From assembly GCA_049999765.1 (NCBI GenBank), contig JBNGIQ010009372.1:145722-209721 (forward strand): a DNA stretch of 64,000 nt. Reading direction: 5' to 3'. Of this stretch, positions 41,788-52,500 are shown one piece after another; within the stretch, counting starts at the first letter, position 1; every line of letters begins with the position of its first letter. A program made the translations under genes and the position numbers. Source of the DNA: Phaeoceros laevis. Its lineage: Eukaryota > Anthocerotophyta > Anthocerotopsida > Notothyladales. A model generated the notes under the pieces. The model had not been told where the DNA came from. It did not search any database and saw only the letters and a list, made by a program, of their open reading frames with translations.

Positions 41788-43236
41788 GACTACTACAGCA
41801 TAAAACTGGGAGGATGACTTGCAAGAATGCAAAAGCGGCGAATTGTGGACTTGGTCGCCCGATCTGAATTGGAATCGTAGCTCTCTAAGTCCCCAATTGC
41901 AATGGAAAGGCCGTTGGGGTAAAAGCATCCAGTGCCGAAGTAAAAAGTAAAAGCAAGCTGCAGTTGTTCTGCGCCGCCGTCTCGTGACCGCCAGTGGCGC
42001 TCCACGGCGCCAGGACCTGGAAAGGGCTGAGCCACATCTGGCAGGCCGAATTACCTTGGGCACATGGCATGTGGTAACCCAAGCGCTTAAATCGCAGTGG
42101 GTCCCTCACACTGGCGTCATGGCAGAACCATGCAGCGTAATGACTCGTGACTCGTGCCGAGGCATGCGCCATGCTGCATCTTCCGTGTGGATGTTAGAGG
42201 CATGACCCATAGTGCCCACAAGCGGCGCTTCCCCGATTCTTTCATAAAAATCGCGCACTCGTTATTTCGTAATAAAATTTTGAATTTTTCATAAAATAAG
42301 GGATCCCAAAAAGTTGCAAAAACTAGGGTAGGGTGGCATATCACCTTAGTTGAGGTAGGAAACCCTTGGTGGGTCCGTGGCGTAATTATATTGTTCAACG
42401 TTTCACCCAATAAAGAACGAGCTTGACATTGCTAAAATGAAGTGAATGTCACGCGCAAACTCTATATCAAAAAAGTTACTATGAAACTCCCTTTGTAGAA
42501 TTCCATGTATGTGGAATGCCTCTTTTTGAAAAACAAAGGAGCAGTCTCTGGTTAGGTTCAAAAGGGTAGCTGCTTGTTCACACAAAAAATGCTGAAGGCA
42601 AACATGCAGTTGTCTATTGAAGTTCAAAAGGTCAGCTACTTGGTCAAATCCAAAATATTGACACAAAAAAGACAAATGTCTGTTGAAAAGCATGGGCAAA
42701 GGGGGACCTTAATGGGACTATGTAAACCTCTTCAAACATCAACAACAACAATTGAAGTCCAAAAAAGCATGTGCATGTTGGCTCTTTGTGGTTCCAAGTC
42801 AAGAAGGCTCTAGTCCAAAAATGCAGTTGTCTGTGGTCTAAAAAGGTAGCACTGCCTGTGTTCCATTAATGCAATTATCTGTGGTCGAATTTGTCGAACT
42901 GCTTCTATATCGAATTCTACTTTTGTGTTGAATTGAGGTAGTGAACTCTACCTCTGTCTATTTTGTTATCGCTGAATTCTGACCTTCTGTCCAACTCTTT
43001 TGCCAAACTCTCCTATTGCATTTTCATGTCAGACTCCCTATCATGTGGGACTACATGTGTAGAACTCCTCCTACCGAAAAAAAAGGGACCTGCCTATTGA
43101 AGTCTAAAAAGAACCTGCATGTTTTTTTTGGCAACTTTGGAACTTCATAAATAAGCGAGAAAACAATACATATGACGGTGTTTAATCCTTTTCTCCTATT
43201 CTACGATGTTAAGATTTCTAACATTTATACAAATAT
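41788..43236. repeat. Intergenic region with decayed AT-rich repeats
   Basis: About 41790-42240 is the helicase upstream region. From about 42560 to 42860 a phrase like GTTCAAAAGGTCAGCTACTTGGTCA recurs with changes (near 42557, 42624 and 42837), giving a roughly 70-bp degenerate repeat. No coding gene is recognised. Confidence 0.45.
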
Positions 43237-43368
43237 TGTCGTGCGAGAATATGTCGGGCTGTGCTGTGTCGCTTGAATCATCCTGAGCACGTGTTTAGCC
43301 ACCAACAGTTACTGTACCCACAACCAGGAAACAAGTAGTGCAGAAAGAGAAAAGCACGGCTGTTTACA
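43237..43368 (-). mobile_element. LTR copy 1, 132 bp, TG...CA
   Basis: Read on the minus strand it begins TGTAAACAGCCGTGC and ends CTCGCACGACA. It is 132 bp, the same length as the copies at 43372-43503 and 44891-45022, and nearly identical to both. Only 3 bp (43369-43371) separate it from copy 2. Confidence 0.85.
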
Positions 43369-43371
43369 TGC

Positions 43372-43503
43372 TGTCGTGCGAGAATATGTCGGGCTGTGCT
43401 GAGTCGCTTGAATCATCATGAGCATGTGTTTAGCCACCAACAGCTACTGTACCCACAACCAGGAAACAAGTAGTGCAGAAAGAGAAAAGCACTGCTGTTT
43501 ACA
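43372..43503 (-). mobile_element. LTR copy 2, 132 bp, 3' LTR of the PHD-integrase element
   Basis: On the minus strand it starts TGTAAACAGCAGTGC immediately after a polypurine tract (GGAGCTGGGGGGGG, complement of 43504-43517). That is where a 3' LTR should begin, and the integrase frame stops only about 20 bp before it. The TG/CA ends fit LTR retroelements. 132 bp is very short for a Ty3/gypsy LTR. Confidence 0.85.
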
Positions 43504-43521
43504 CCCCCCCCAGCTCCTTGA

Positions 43522-44389
43522 TTAAGCAAGAGAGGGGCTGCGAGGAACAGAGCGTGCTAAGCAAGAAGTGCAAAACCAGAGTGAATCAGGGACTTGCAGC
43601 AATTCTGGTTGAAGACAAAAAAGGTGAAAACCCTTGTTGCAATTGTCACAGAGAAGCATTTTGTCAGCATCATCAATCCGGTGGCATACCTGGCAGGGGT
43701 AGTCGATAGGTGGTATCCAGTTGGCGGTGACAATGGTGGTGTCGAGGTTGGGCAGATGACATGGAGCGCAGTGTTTAGGATGCTGGGAAATGGTACGACC
43801 ATCCTTCCCCTGTAGCACCAAAATGCCAGAAGGCTTGACAGCCTGTACCCGCAGAATCACACGACTGGTGGAGGTCTCCAATGTATCACCCTGCTGCTGT
43901 TGCATGTATACGAAGTCTCCAACTTCGAATTTCTGAGCTTTAGGTCGATAGGATCCCCCCCCGGGTATAGGCATACCGTAATGTATCATGGTGTTGAGCA
44001 ATCTGCAAGTTTTGCATAGCCATAGGCATGGCCCTGCGGAAAAGAGCTGCCCTGTCCGACATGACTTTGGCCCAAGTAGTCGGACTGTCTAAGTCAACCA
44101 CTGCCTCCATCTGGCGAGCAATGCTGGATGCTGGCAATGGGTGCCGTCCGAACAACAAATAGTAAGGAGAAAACTCTCCCAAGGATGCATGCCTGCTCAT
44201 CCTATAACCCATGGTCAAATAGGGGAGCGCCAGGTCCCAGTCAGACTTGTTGTGGGTAAGGCAGAACTTACACATGCCTTGCTTAATGATTTGAACCATG
44301 CGCTCTGCTAGGCCATCAGCTTGTGGATGGTCTCGAGAGGTGTGTCGATGGTCAACCAAAGCATGGTCTAACAATGTGATATGAAACAT
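43522..44389 (-). pseudogene. Truncated Ty3/gypsy integrase with C-terminal PHD finger
   Basis: Two overlapping minus-strand frames (44389-43940 and 44001-43522). The first has the integrase end HPQADGLAERMVQ with the catalytic Glu, then WDLALPYLTMGYRMSRHASLGEFSPYYLLFGR, typical of gypsy-type integrases. The second continues with the small beta domain (KFEVGDFVYM) and NCAPCHLP-like text (KHCAPCHLPNLD), then a canonical C4HC3 PHD finger (CQVCHRIDDADKMLLCDNCNKGFHLFC ending WFCTSC). The break is in a run of eight C (43955-43962), consistent with a 1-bp length change. Upstream of 44389 the catalytic Asp residues, RNase H and reverse transcriptase are missing, so the copy is 5'-truncated and inactive. 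The PHD finger sits where chromoviruses carry a chromodomain. Confidence 0.85.
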
Positions 44390-44890
44390 CGAACTGCAGG
44401 TGACTGCTCATATGTATGGCTGTGTGTTCAATTACATTTCTTGTGGCGCTTTCTAGAATGTGCTTACCACGCCTCTTATGGCGTGCCTTTTTCCTTCGTG
44501 AGCATGTGTTTTTGTTTCGCGATAACAGCTATCAGGTTAGTTAGCAAACTAGCAAGGCTGTCATTATAAAGCCGTTTTCCCATTGTAAGTGGCCAGTGCA
44601 TTTTAGCCGTTAAGGCAGGCTGTGCCAGCTAGATAGTAAGTGCATGAATGCCGTAAATCCCGGCATATCTCTGCTTCGCCGGCGGTAGATCGCCAGTAAG
44701 TGAGAGATTAGAGGGCAGCTAGGTTAAGTTCTGTTCCCGCGCGCCGAGACTCAATCTTTTAGCAAATTCCAACTCTCAGGCAGCGCTGTAGCATTCCGGC
44801 AATTCGCAGCGTGATTCTTCGAGGAGACACCTTGTTTGTCCATTTCGTTTGATACTCCTGGGCAATTTCGCTAAGACTCATTTCCTGTCA
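44390..44890. other. Sequence between the truncated integrase and the solo LTR
   Basis: About 500 bp without a recognisable gene. It includes two similar phrases, GATAGTAAGTGCATG and GATCGCCAGTAAGTGAGAG. It could be unrelated flank joined by the truncation event, or an untranslated part of a second element. Confidence 0.35.
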
Positions 44891-45022
44891 TGTAAACAGC
44901 CGTGCTTTTCTCTTTCTGCACTACTTGTTTCCTGGTTGTGGGTACAGTAGCTGTTGGTGGCTAAACACATGCTCAGGATGATTCAAGCGACACAGCACAG
45001 CCCGACATATTCTCGCACGACA
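44891..45022 (+). mobile_element. LTR copy 3, 132 bp, opposite orientation
   Basis: It begins TGTAAACAGCCGTGC and ends CTCGCACGACA on the plus strand, so it is inverted relative to copies 1 and 2. Flanking 5-mers (TGTCA left, TGGCT right) do not match, so no target-site duplication is seen. It may be a solo LTR or a product of inversion or recombination. Confidence 0.85.
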
Positions 45023-45437
45023 TGGCTGATATAGAAACAAGTGCGCTATTAAAGATTGTGACACATGTGACTGTGAGTGTGCTTTATGGTATATGTCAGG
45101 ATGTGCAATAACACATCGCCTTCAGATGGATGCTCATATGGTTAGGCAGTGCTCCCGATGAGTTACTTAGCTGCAGCTTTACCCTAGCGATTTATCGGCA
45201 AGGTAATAGTTAGTTACCTAGTTAGTTAGTTTCTCTTGCTGATTAGTGGCCCCCGGGCTTTGACAGTGATGGGATCCCGCCTTCTATAAGCCAGTTGAAT
45301 CATGTTGGGGACAGTACGACGGCAGTTACAAGTAATTGTGGCCACGAGTCCCGACGAACTCTTGCAACGGCGGTGGCTATCCACCATGGCCTATTAGGGG
45401 GTCTCAAACCTACCCCGTCGGGCCGGGACGGCTGGTC

Positions 45438-45537
45438 NNNNNNNNNNNNNNNNNNNNNNNNNNNNNNNNNNNNNNNNNNNNNNNNNNNNNNNNNNNNNNN
45501 NNNNNNNNNNNNNNNNNNNNNNNNNNNNNNNNNNNNN
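45438..45537. other. Assembly gap of 100 N
   Basis: Exactly 100 unknown bases, a standard placeholder, set at the centre of the GC-rich palindrome described above. Open frames across it are meaningless. Confidence 0.99.
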
Positions 45538-45660
45538 ACTAGCCGTCCCGGCCCGACGGGGATCGAAAACTGTGATCTTTGCCGCGGCCGCGGCCAACTC
45601 ATAGTTCGCCATCGCCCAAAACCGCCCGAGGCCTTTTTGAGATATTTATTTATTAAAACA

Positions 45661-45674
45661 AAACCCTAAACCCT
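45661..45674. repeat. Short interstitial telomere-type motif
   Basis: AAACCCTAAACCCT, two units of the plant telomere repeat, lies inside the TIR element rather than in a gene promoter. Confidence 0.6.
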
Positions 45675-45946
45675 TTCCCCATGATTTTTAAATTACGATT
45701 CTCGACGTGGCGCCTGCCTGCTCGCGCCGCCTGCGCTTCAAGGAAAATTGCTCGCAGCGGGACTCCTCAAATTTGGAGTTCGACAATTCACGCCACTATC
45801 CCGCCAATGCATCCTCGCCGTCGGAGGGCCACGACGGGGCCTCTCAAACCTTAGGGGAAAAAAACCGACGGACAAGTCGGGACCATGTCACGGCCATATC
45901 GGACTTGGCCGTGACCCGACCCCGACGGGGTAGGTTTGAGACCCCC

Positions 45947-47701
45947 TATTGTGAAGCTCCCTATTCATTTCATTGTTTGTTATGACTATGGGTGCTATAT
46001 GTGCCATGTTGCTAAACTTGTGCATTTTTCTCTTTTTATGGTTTAACCTGCTTACATTTAAATCTGGATTGGCAAGCAGAGTGTAGTATGATTTCGACGG
46101 TGGTGCATGCACCACATTTTGTCGAAAGCTGGATTTGGAAAAAAAGAGCTTTCACCCTTGCGATAGGCGTAGGCACCAGGTCGAAGCAGGTCGGCACGTA
46201 GGCACTAGGTCGGAGCCACCTAAGCTTGGCTTTCGTCTAAAGCTGCACCAAAGCTGTGCCAGCTCATCGGTCAGTCCGAGGAGGATTTCGACGATGGTTG
46301 AAATCCAGATTTCAGGACCCAAAATCTGGCCGAAATTATCTGGATTTTGTAGCCTGTCCGTAAAGGTCCACACTGTGTATATGCTGTATTACATCACTAT
46401 GAAAATCTGTGAAACCGTCGTGTATTTTCATAGGCTTCAAGCAACAATAAGTTGTGCGCTCATAAGTTGTGCGCTCATGCTAAGAAAGTTAGAGCTGCCA
46501 ACATAGAGAATATGACCTTACATAGTTGGACAGTATAGAGGTTCATGCGCACCGGATGGATGGTGTTTGAAGCTGTAATTCCTCACTTATAAAGCGGTGC
46601 TATTTTCTCTAAAAAAGTTGTGCGCTCATACCGTGAAATCACTGGGTACAACTTTTGACACCGTGTAAGATACTTGGAGGTGCAGGTCAAGAAAGCCGAA
46701 AAGTCCACCTTCTAGTATGGAACCCCCTCCCCAGACTATGGGGTGACAAGCCCATCTCCTAAAGCGTAAAGAACGTTGATGAACGACGTGTGCCGTGACA
46801 AACGGTTACCCTCTATTGGCAACTCCTTGCAGCCCGTCCACTAGCCCTGCCCTTCCATCTAGGTGAGCATGGTGAGCTCCTAGCCTATTACCATGCGCCA
46901 CCATGCCCACCCATGCGCCCCATGTCCCACTCCCATGCACCACCCCTCAGTGTTTCATGCGCCTCTTGAGGTTTCACGCGCCTCCATGCCCCACCTCCCT
47001 GTGCCGTCAACCTGCAAAACATGTGTGAGCATGTTGTGCCTCCAAGTAGTAGTAGGCCTAACTGGATCACACAATCAGGTAGACACTTGCATGTCAGACA
47101 CCTATAAAAGCACTACTACTCTGCATACCTCTAGGTAAATAGGTCTTTATAAAGCACTTAACCACAAATTAAAGCCTTATGTAAAGACTTTTTTGAGGGT
47201 TCAATTTTATTGCCAAGCAGGAGAGGCCCGAACCAATTACACGAAGAAACCCTGAACTACTTGAACCTTATGGACAAGGTATGTTTCTATTTGAGTCGAG
47301 AGCTATGTCCGCGTAGAGCCGCCGTAGCCACGAGTAACCACTTTATGTCAAGGCTCCGCGGTGGGACACGATGCCACTACTTAATTTCTTAGAGAGATCC
47401 TTTCATAAGGGTCGACAATGACCATATCAGAGGCCGATGGGATGATGTAATGAAGTGTATTTTATCCACCCCTTCCCTTCAGCTCATCACACCTACTCCG
47501 CCACTCCGCCTCACATGCTGCACACTAGTGGGATTGTAGCGGGATTGAACTTGGGACATCCTTAGGGGCCCGAGCCTTAAAAAACTAAGCTATGTCATTC
47601 TCACAAGCATTATGCTAAGAATTGCCATTACATGCACCAAAATGTCAAAAATAAGCATCAGTCGTAGTTGGAAGGTTATGGTGTCTGGCAAACTCCACAA
47701 T
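45947..47701. other. Intergenic region, no gene recognised
   Basis: Low-complexity pieces, including a C-rich ATGCGCC/ATGCCCC-repeating stretch at about 46890-47000 and a short duplicated AAGTTGTGCGCTCAT near 46450-46480 and 46617-46630. The small open frames have no recognised motifs. Confidence 0.4.
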
Positions 47702-47770
47702 GAATGACCTGAAAGTGCTGCAATGAATGACCTGAAAGTGTAGCAATGAATGACCTGAAAGTGTAGCAAT
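47702..47770. repeat. 23-bp tandem repeat, three copies
   Basis: Three units of GAATGACCTGAAAGTGTAGC plus AAT (47702-47724, 47725-47747 and 47748-47770), with a single substitution in the first. Confidence 0.9.
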
Positions 47771-48369
47771 GAGGACAGCAAGTGCAAGGGGGTACATGGA
47801 TCTCAGAGATTTAAGCAGTCTTGCCTCACGATGCGATTTGTCAATGTGCAGATACAGAGCTCGTCCTTTGCTATGGCCGCAAGGCTAGGCATTGGGACCA
47901 ACAAGCTCTTGTGAAGCGGACTCATCAACTAGCGGGTTCTCACAAGCAGCTAGAGTTCTGTGGAGTACACTGGTTGTTATTATCTATCCGGCTTTCTTTC
48001 TTGATCTCATGCAATCACTTTCAGGCTCTCATGGCTTTCAAGGCTTTCATGGCTGTTAAGGCTTTCATGGTTGTTATGGCTGTTATGGCTGCTCGGTCGC
48101 TCGGTCGCTCGGTTATGATTTCTCGGCTCGGTTGCTTGGTTGCGCTCTAAGTCAACCGCAATAGTGAGCAAGGATTGCATCGCTTATGATTGAGGGTGGC
48201 ATTATTGTTAGTCCCACTATTTACGGTGGCTCATGTTGTTAGGTGCTTGCAGGAAGTACCGGGCAACGTTGTTGCAAACAATTTGTGAGCATGGACCATC
48301 GGGAAATGGCTTCTGCTCACACTTTGGCTTGGCGTAAACCGTAGTAGTCTGTGAGGACCGTTCACCTGC

Positions 48370-48929
48370 CGCGCTTCACAGTTGTAGCCCCAACAGGTAG
48401 ATTGCCAGCAATTTTCACGGTTGTAACCCCAAAAGGTAGATTGCCAGCAATTTCGCGGCCCCAACATGTTGTAGCCCCAAAAGGTAGATTGCCAGCAAAC
48501 GGGGGCTCCCCGTTATTGCTTGCAATCCTTGGACAGGGGCTCCCGGTCGCCTGTCGAAAAACCTGACAGGGTGTTCAATTCCCATGTCGAGTTGGCTAAA
48601 CACCATAATCAGCCTACTACCACATGGGAATTCAACTCCTCGTGAGGTATTTCCACCGGCAACCCGGAGCTGCTTCGAGGGGACGTTAAGCGACAAGCGG
48701 GAGCCCCCGTCCAGGGACTTTGAGTCTACCTTTTGGGGCTACAACCGGGGTACAAGAATAGGGTACAAGAATGCGAGTGTTACAAGCAATTCTTTTTTTT
48801 GTAACACTTTTTTTTTTGTGACAAAGTGTCACAAGTAGTCGGATGGGGCTTGTGTAGGTAGTACCGTAGTAGTAGGATGATTATGGTGTTTAGCCAACTC
48901 CACATGGGAATTGAAACACCCCGTCAGGT
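48370..48929. mobile_element. Nested foldback/MITE-like cluster
   Basis: The ends ACCTGACAGGGTGTTCAATT (48561) and AATTGAAACACCCCGTCAGGT (ending 48929) are inverted copies. An internal inverted copy (CACATGGGAATTCAACTCCTCG) lies near 48620. To the left, the phrase CCCCAAAAGGTAGATTGCCA recurs three or four times between about 48390 and 48500, and its inverted version (TCTACCTTTTGGGGCTACAA) lies at about 48724-48743. No coding capacity is seen. This is a composite of inverted and tandem pieces able to form large hairpins. Confidence 0.65.
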
Positions 48930-49508
48930 ACGCGGACCCGCCCTTTTAGCCAGTGCAGCAGCGGGGCCACAGTTGCCCAGGTGTTTTGAAGTGCAGCCGC
49001 ATATGGGCAGATGACGTGGTGCAGAAGACGAATGGGAGTGATGTCGGCGCCGATGCCAAGTGGGAGTCTTACACTCCGCCGTACCATCTACATGGTTTTG
49101 GAACTCTAAATTTGGCGGATTTCCCGCTAACCTGGGACACATGTCGGTGGGCAATTAGGCGATCTTAGCTGAGAGGGGAGGCGCAGGAAATTTAAAGGAG
49201 TCGACACGCGTACGGAGCAATGGACTGCCACTTGGCTGGGGCTGGGGAATCCTTGCGGATGCTTCCCATGGGCCGCATCGCACTCGTGCTCCAATCAGCC
49301 TGTTCTGCCTGCGACCTTTTATCCTTTTCCATCGCCAGCGTTGTGGCAGTAGTTCACAGATTCGGGGGGTCACATCAGGCTCCGGTGCGGTTCTCTTGAA
49401 TGCCCTGTCGCGGGGGCGACTCATCAGGCTGCGGTTCGATCCTCAGATCTTGAAGTTCTCTTCAGTGGTTCAGTGCTGATTACCACTGAAAGGGCAAATT
49501 ATCGCAGT
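48930..49508. promoter_or_regulatory. Upstream region of sucrose-phosphate synthase
   Basis: About 580 bp between the foldback cluster and the SPS start codon. It presumably holds promoter and leader. No further gene is recognised. Confidence 0.45.
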
Positions 49509-52500
49509 ATGGCGGAGAACGAGTGGATCAATGGTTACTTGGAGGCCATTCTGGACACGGGGGATACTGTGGACGGTCATCGGGGCAGTGATGTTGCTTC
49601 CGACAGCGATCGCGAGGAAAGAAGCACGACTGATAGAAATGGGTTCCAAGCAGCCAAGTACTTCGTTGACGAGGTGACAGGCTATGACGAGAAGTCTCTA
49701 TACCACTCATGGATGAAGGTGGGTTTTGAACAAACGGTTCTAGGCTTCCGGTTGTGCTGTAAGTACTACAAGGCATTTTGACCCGTGACACTTAAGTTGC
49801 AGGCTACGGTCGCTAGGAATGGGTTATCTAGGAGAAGTCGGCTGGAGAACATGTGTTGGAGAATTTGGCACCTTGCCCGCAGGAAGAAACAGGTATGGAC
49901 TACTTGTAGTTTGGGGCTATTTGAGCAGTGCCAGCAAATCTAGCTTGCTTTTCGAGTGTGCACAAATTTGTCTGAGAAACATCTGGGAAGATCACGCGAT
50001 AATTGCAGCTGTGAGCTGAGCATGTCCTGAAAAGTTGCTTGCTTGGAAACGTAACATTTGCTAGCTTGAGTGGGAGGACGCAAAACGTTTTACAAGTCGA
50101 CGGATTGAGGAGGAGAACAGTCGCAAAGAAGTTATTGAGGACATGTCCGAGGATTTATCCGAGGGTGAGAAAGCTGATGGACAGGCTCCCTCTGATGGCG
50201 GCAAAGACATAAAGCTGACAAGGAGTAACTCCGATTTTGAGGTTGAACTGAACAGCAAAAAGGATAGGCGCCTCTATATGGTTCTCATCAGGTGAGCTAG
50301 GAGTTATCTGGTTGTCGTTGGGGCTAGTCGCGTTTTGTAGAGTGGTGCGTTATGCATCTTCTCCGTTCACAGAAAGTGATAGCGGAGGCATGCCTTAGAG
50401 CAGGTTGTGTCCTAACCGAGTTTTGCGAACTATGTAGCCTGCATGGTCTGGTGCGGGGAGACAACATGGAGCTTGGAAGAGATTCGGACACAGGTGGTCA
50501 GGTGTGAGGACGTGTTCCTTTCCGTCACAATACAAGTTCTGTTAGTTAGTTACCCAACACATGACCATATGTCCGTGCTTGAATATATTTAGGTGAAGTA
50601 CGTGGTGGAGCTTGCAAGAGCACTTTCTAAGATGCCAGAGGTATACAGAGTTGACTTATTAACTCGGCAGATTTGTGCACCGGATGTGGATTGGAGCTAT
50701 GGTGAGCCTACGGAAATGCTAACACCAGGTGGAGATGAGCATTCAGAGGCTGGAGAAAGTAGTGGTGCGTACATTGTTCGCATTCCATGTGGCCCGAGGG
50801 ACAAATACATTCGCAAGGAATTGCTTTGGCCTTACATTCAAGAGTTCGTGGATGGAGCCCTTTCTCACATTGTTAACATGTCCAAAGTTCTTGGCGACCA
50901 AGTTGGTGGGTGGGGTCTTGTGTGGCCACATGTCATTCACGGCCACTACGCAGATGCTGGGGACATTGCTTCTCTACTATCTGGAGCACTTAATGTCCCC
51001 ATGGTTTTAACTGGACATTCTTTAGGACGCAACAAGCTAGAACAGCTTCTGAAACAGGGCAGGCAATCACAGGAGGATATTGATTCTATGTACAAGATCA
51101 TGCGCCGCATAGAGGCTGAGGAGCTGGCCTTGGATGCTGCAGAGCTTGTGATCACAAGCACAAGGCAAGAAATAGAAGAGCAGTGGGGTATCTATGATGG
51201 CTTTGATGTGAAGCTTGAGATGAAACTGCGGGCAAGAGCAAAACGAGGGGTCAGCTGCCACGGTCGATACATGCCACGAATGGCGGTAAGTCCTTCTTGT
51301 TTCTTAGGCTTTATTGTGATTGTGGTACACTGGATCTTGGATCCTGTAGTAAGCATGTCCTTAAGGATATTGGATCGGTTCTATTTAATGTTGTTATAGT
51401 CAGACTGCTTCACTTTAGTAAAGTTCTTATGTATCAAGTGTTTCCATGTGAACAGGTGATCCCACCTGGCATGGATTTCAGCAATGTAGTTGTTCAAGAT
51501 GCTGGAGACATTATTGATGATGTTGACACAGTCGCATTCACTTCATCCGATGGCACTGCTGTGATTCCAATGTCCCCTCGAGCAGATCCACCAATATGGT
51601 TTGACGTAAGTCTTGACTCAGCATGTCAAACTCTCTTGCACAACAACGAGGTTTTGAGATTCCAAAGTGTTCTTAGGATGTGAGTTGAAAAGTTTGTTAT
51701 GTTGCATTCTGCAGATCATGAAGTTCCTTGTGCACCCACACAAGCCGATGATATTGGCATTGGCTCGCCCTGATCCAAAAAAGAACATAACAACAGTATT
51801 AAAGGCTTTTGGGGAATGTCGACCATTACGCGAGCTTGCAAATTTGGTAAGTGTCCATTGTGGGACCTGCTGTAGTTTGTAACTTTGTTATTAGGCAATG
51901 TTAGACGTACTTACGTGGTCTATATTATGCATGCTGCTTACCATACAGACTCTAATAATGGGGAATCGAGATGACATTGACGAAATGTCGAGCAGCAATG
52001 CGAGTGTTCTTTCGACAATCCTAAAGCTCATTGACAAGTATGATTTGTACGGTCAAGTTGCATATCCTAAACACCACAAACAGTGCGATGTTCCAGATAT
52101 CTATCGACTTGCTGCAAAGACAAAGGTGGGATTGTCTGCTGCTCCATTTAGTTTGGTTTTTTACATTTCGTCAGTCCTGGATGCCACTATTGACGTCCTG
52201 GACTTACTTGGTATCCAATGCAATCACCTCCTTTGGCAGGGTGTGTTTATCAACCCAGCTTTGGTTGAGCCATTCGGTCTTACGCTGATTGAGGTGGGTG
52301 GAACTCACTCATGAGCATAGTTGCTCTTTGAGTCCAGTGTGCTCTGGCGGGCTCGCTGCCTGAAAACCTGGTCTTGGCCCACTAATTTTTGGGTTTGTGG
52401 GATTCAGGCAGCGGCTCATGGACTGCCAATGGTGGCCACAAAGAATGGGGGGCCAGTTGACATACACAGGGTAGCGACCTCACCTTATGTTGTTGGATGG

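Larger units (their letters stand above)
45397..45946. mobile_element. TIR element with hairpin interior, containing an assembly gap
   Basis: Inverted ends GGGGGTCTCAAACCTACCCC (from 45397) and its complement (to 45946), each flanked by TA. There is no transposase. Inside, a second inverted pair (GTCGGGCCGGGACGGCT before the gap and AGCCGTCCCGGCCCGAC after it) forms a GC-rich palindrome around the N run. It looks like a MITE or foldback element, perhaps Stowaway or Harbinger type (flanks TTA and TAT). Confidence 0.7.

Noticed and set aside
45295-45669. Open frames spanning the N gap
   Set aside because: They consist largely of unknown bases.
45661-45674. Chromosome end or true telomere
   Set aside because: There are only two telomere-type units inside a transposon-like element with genes on both sides.
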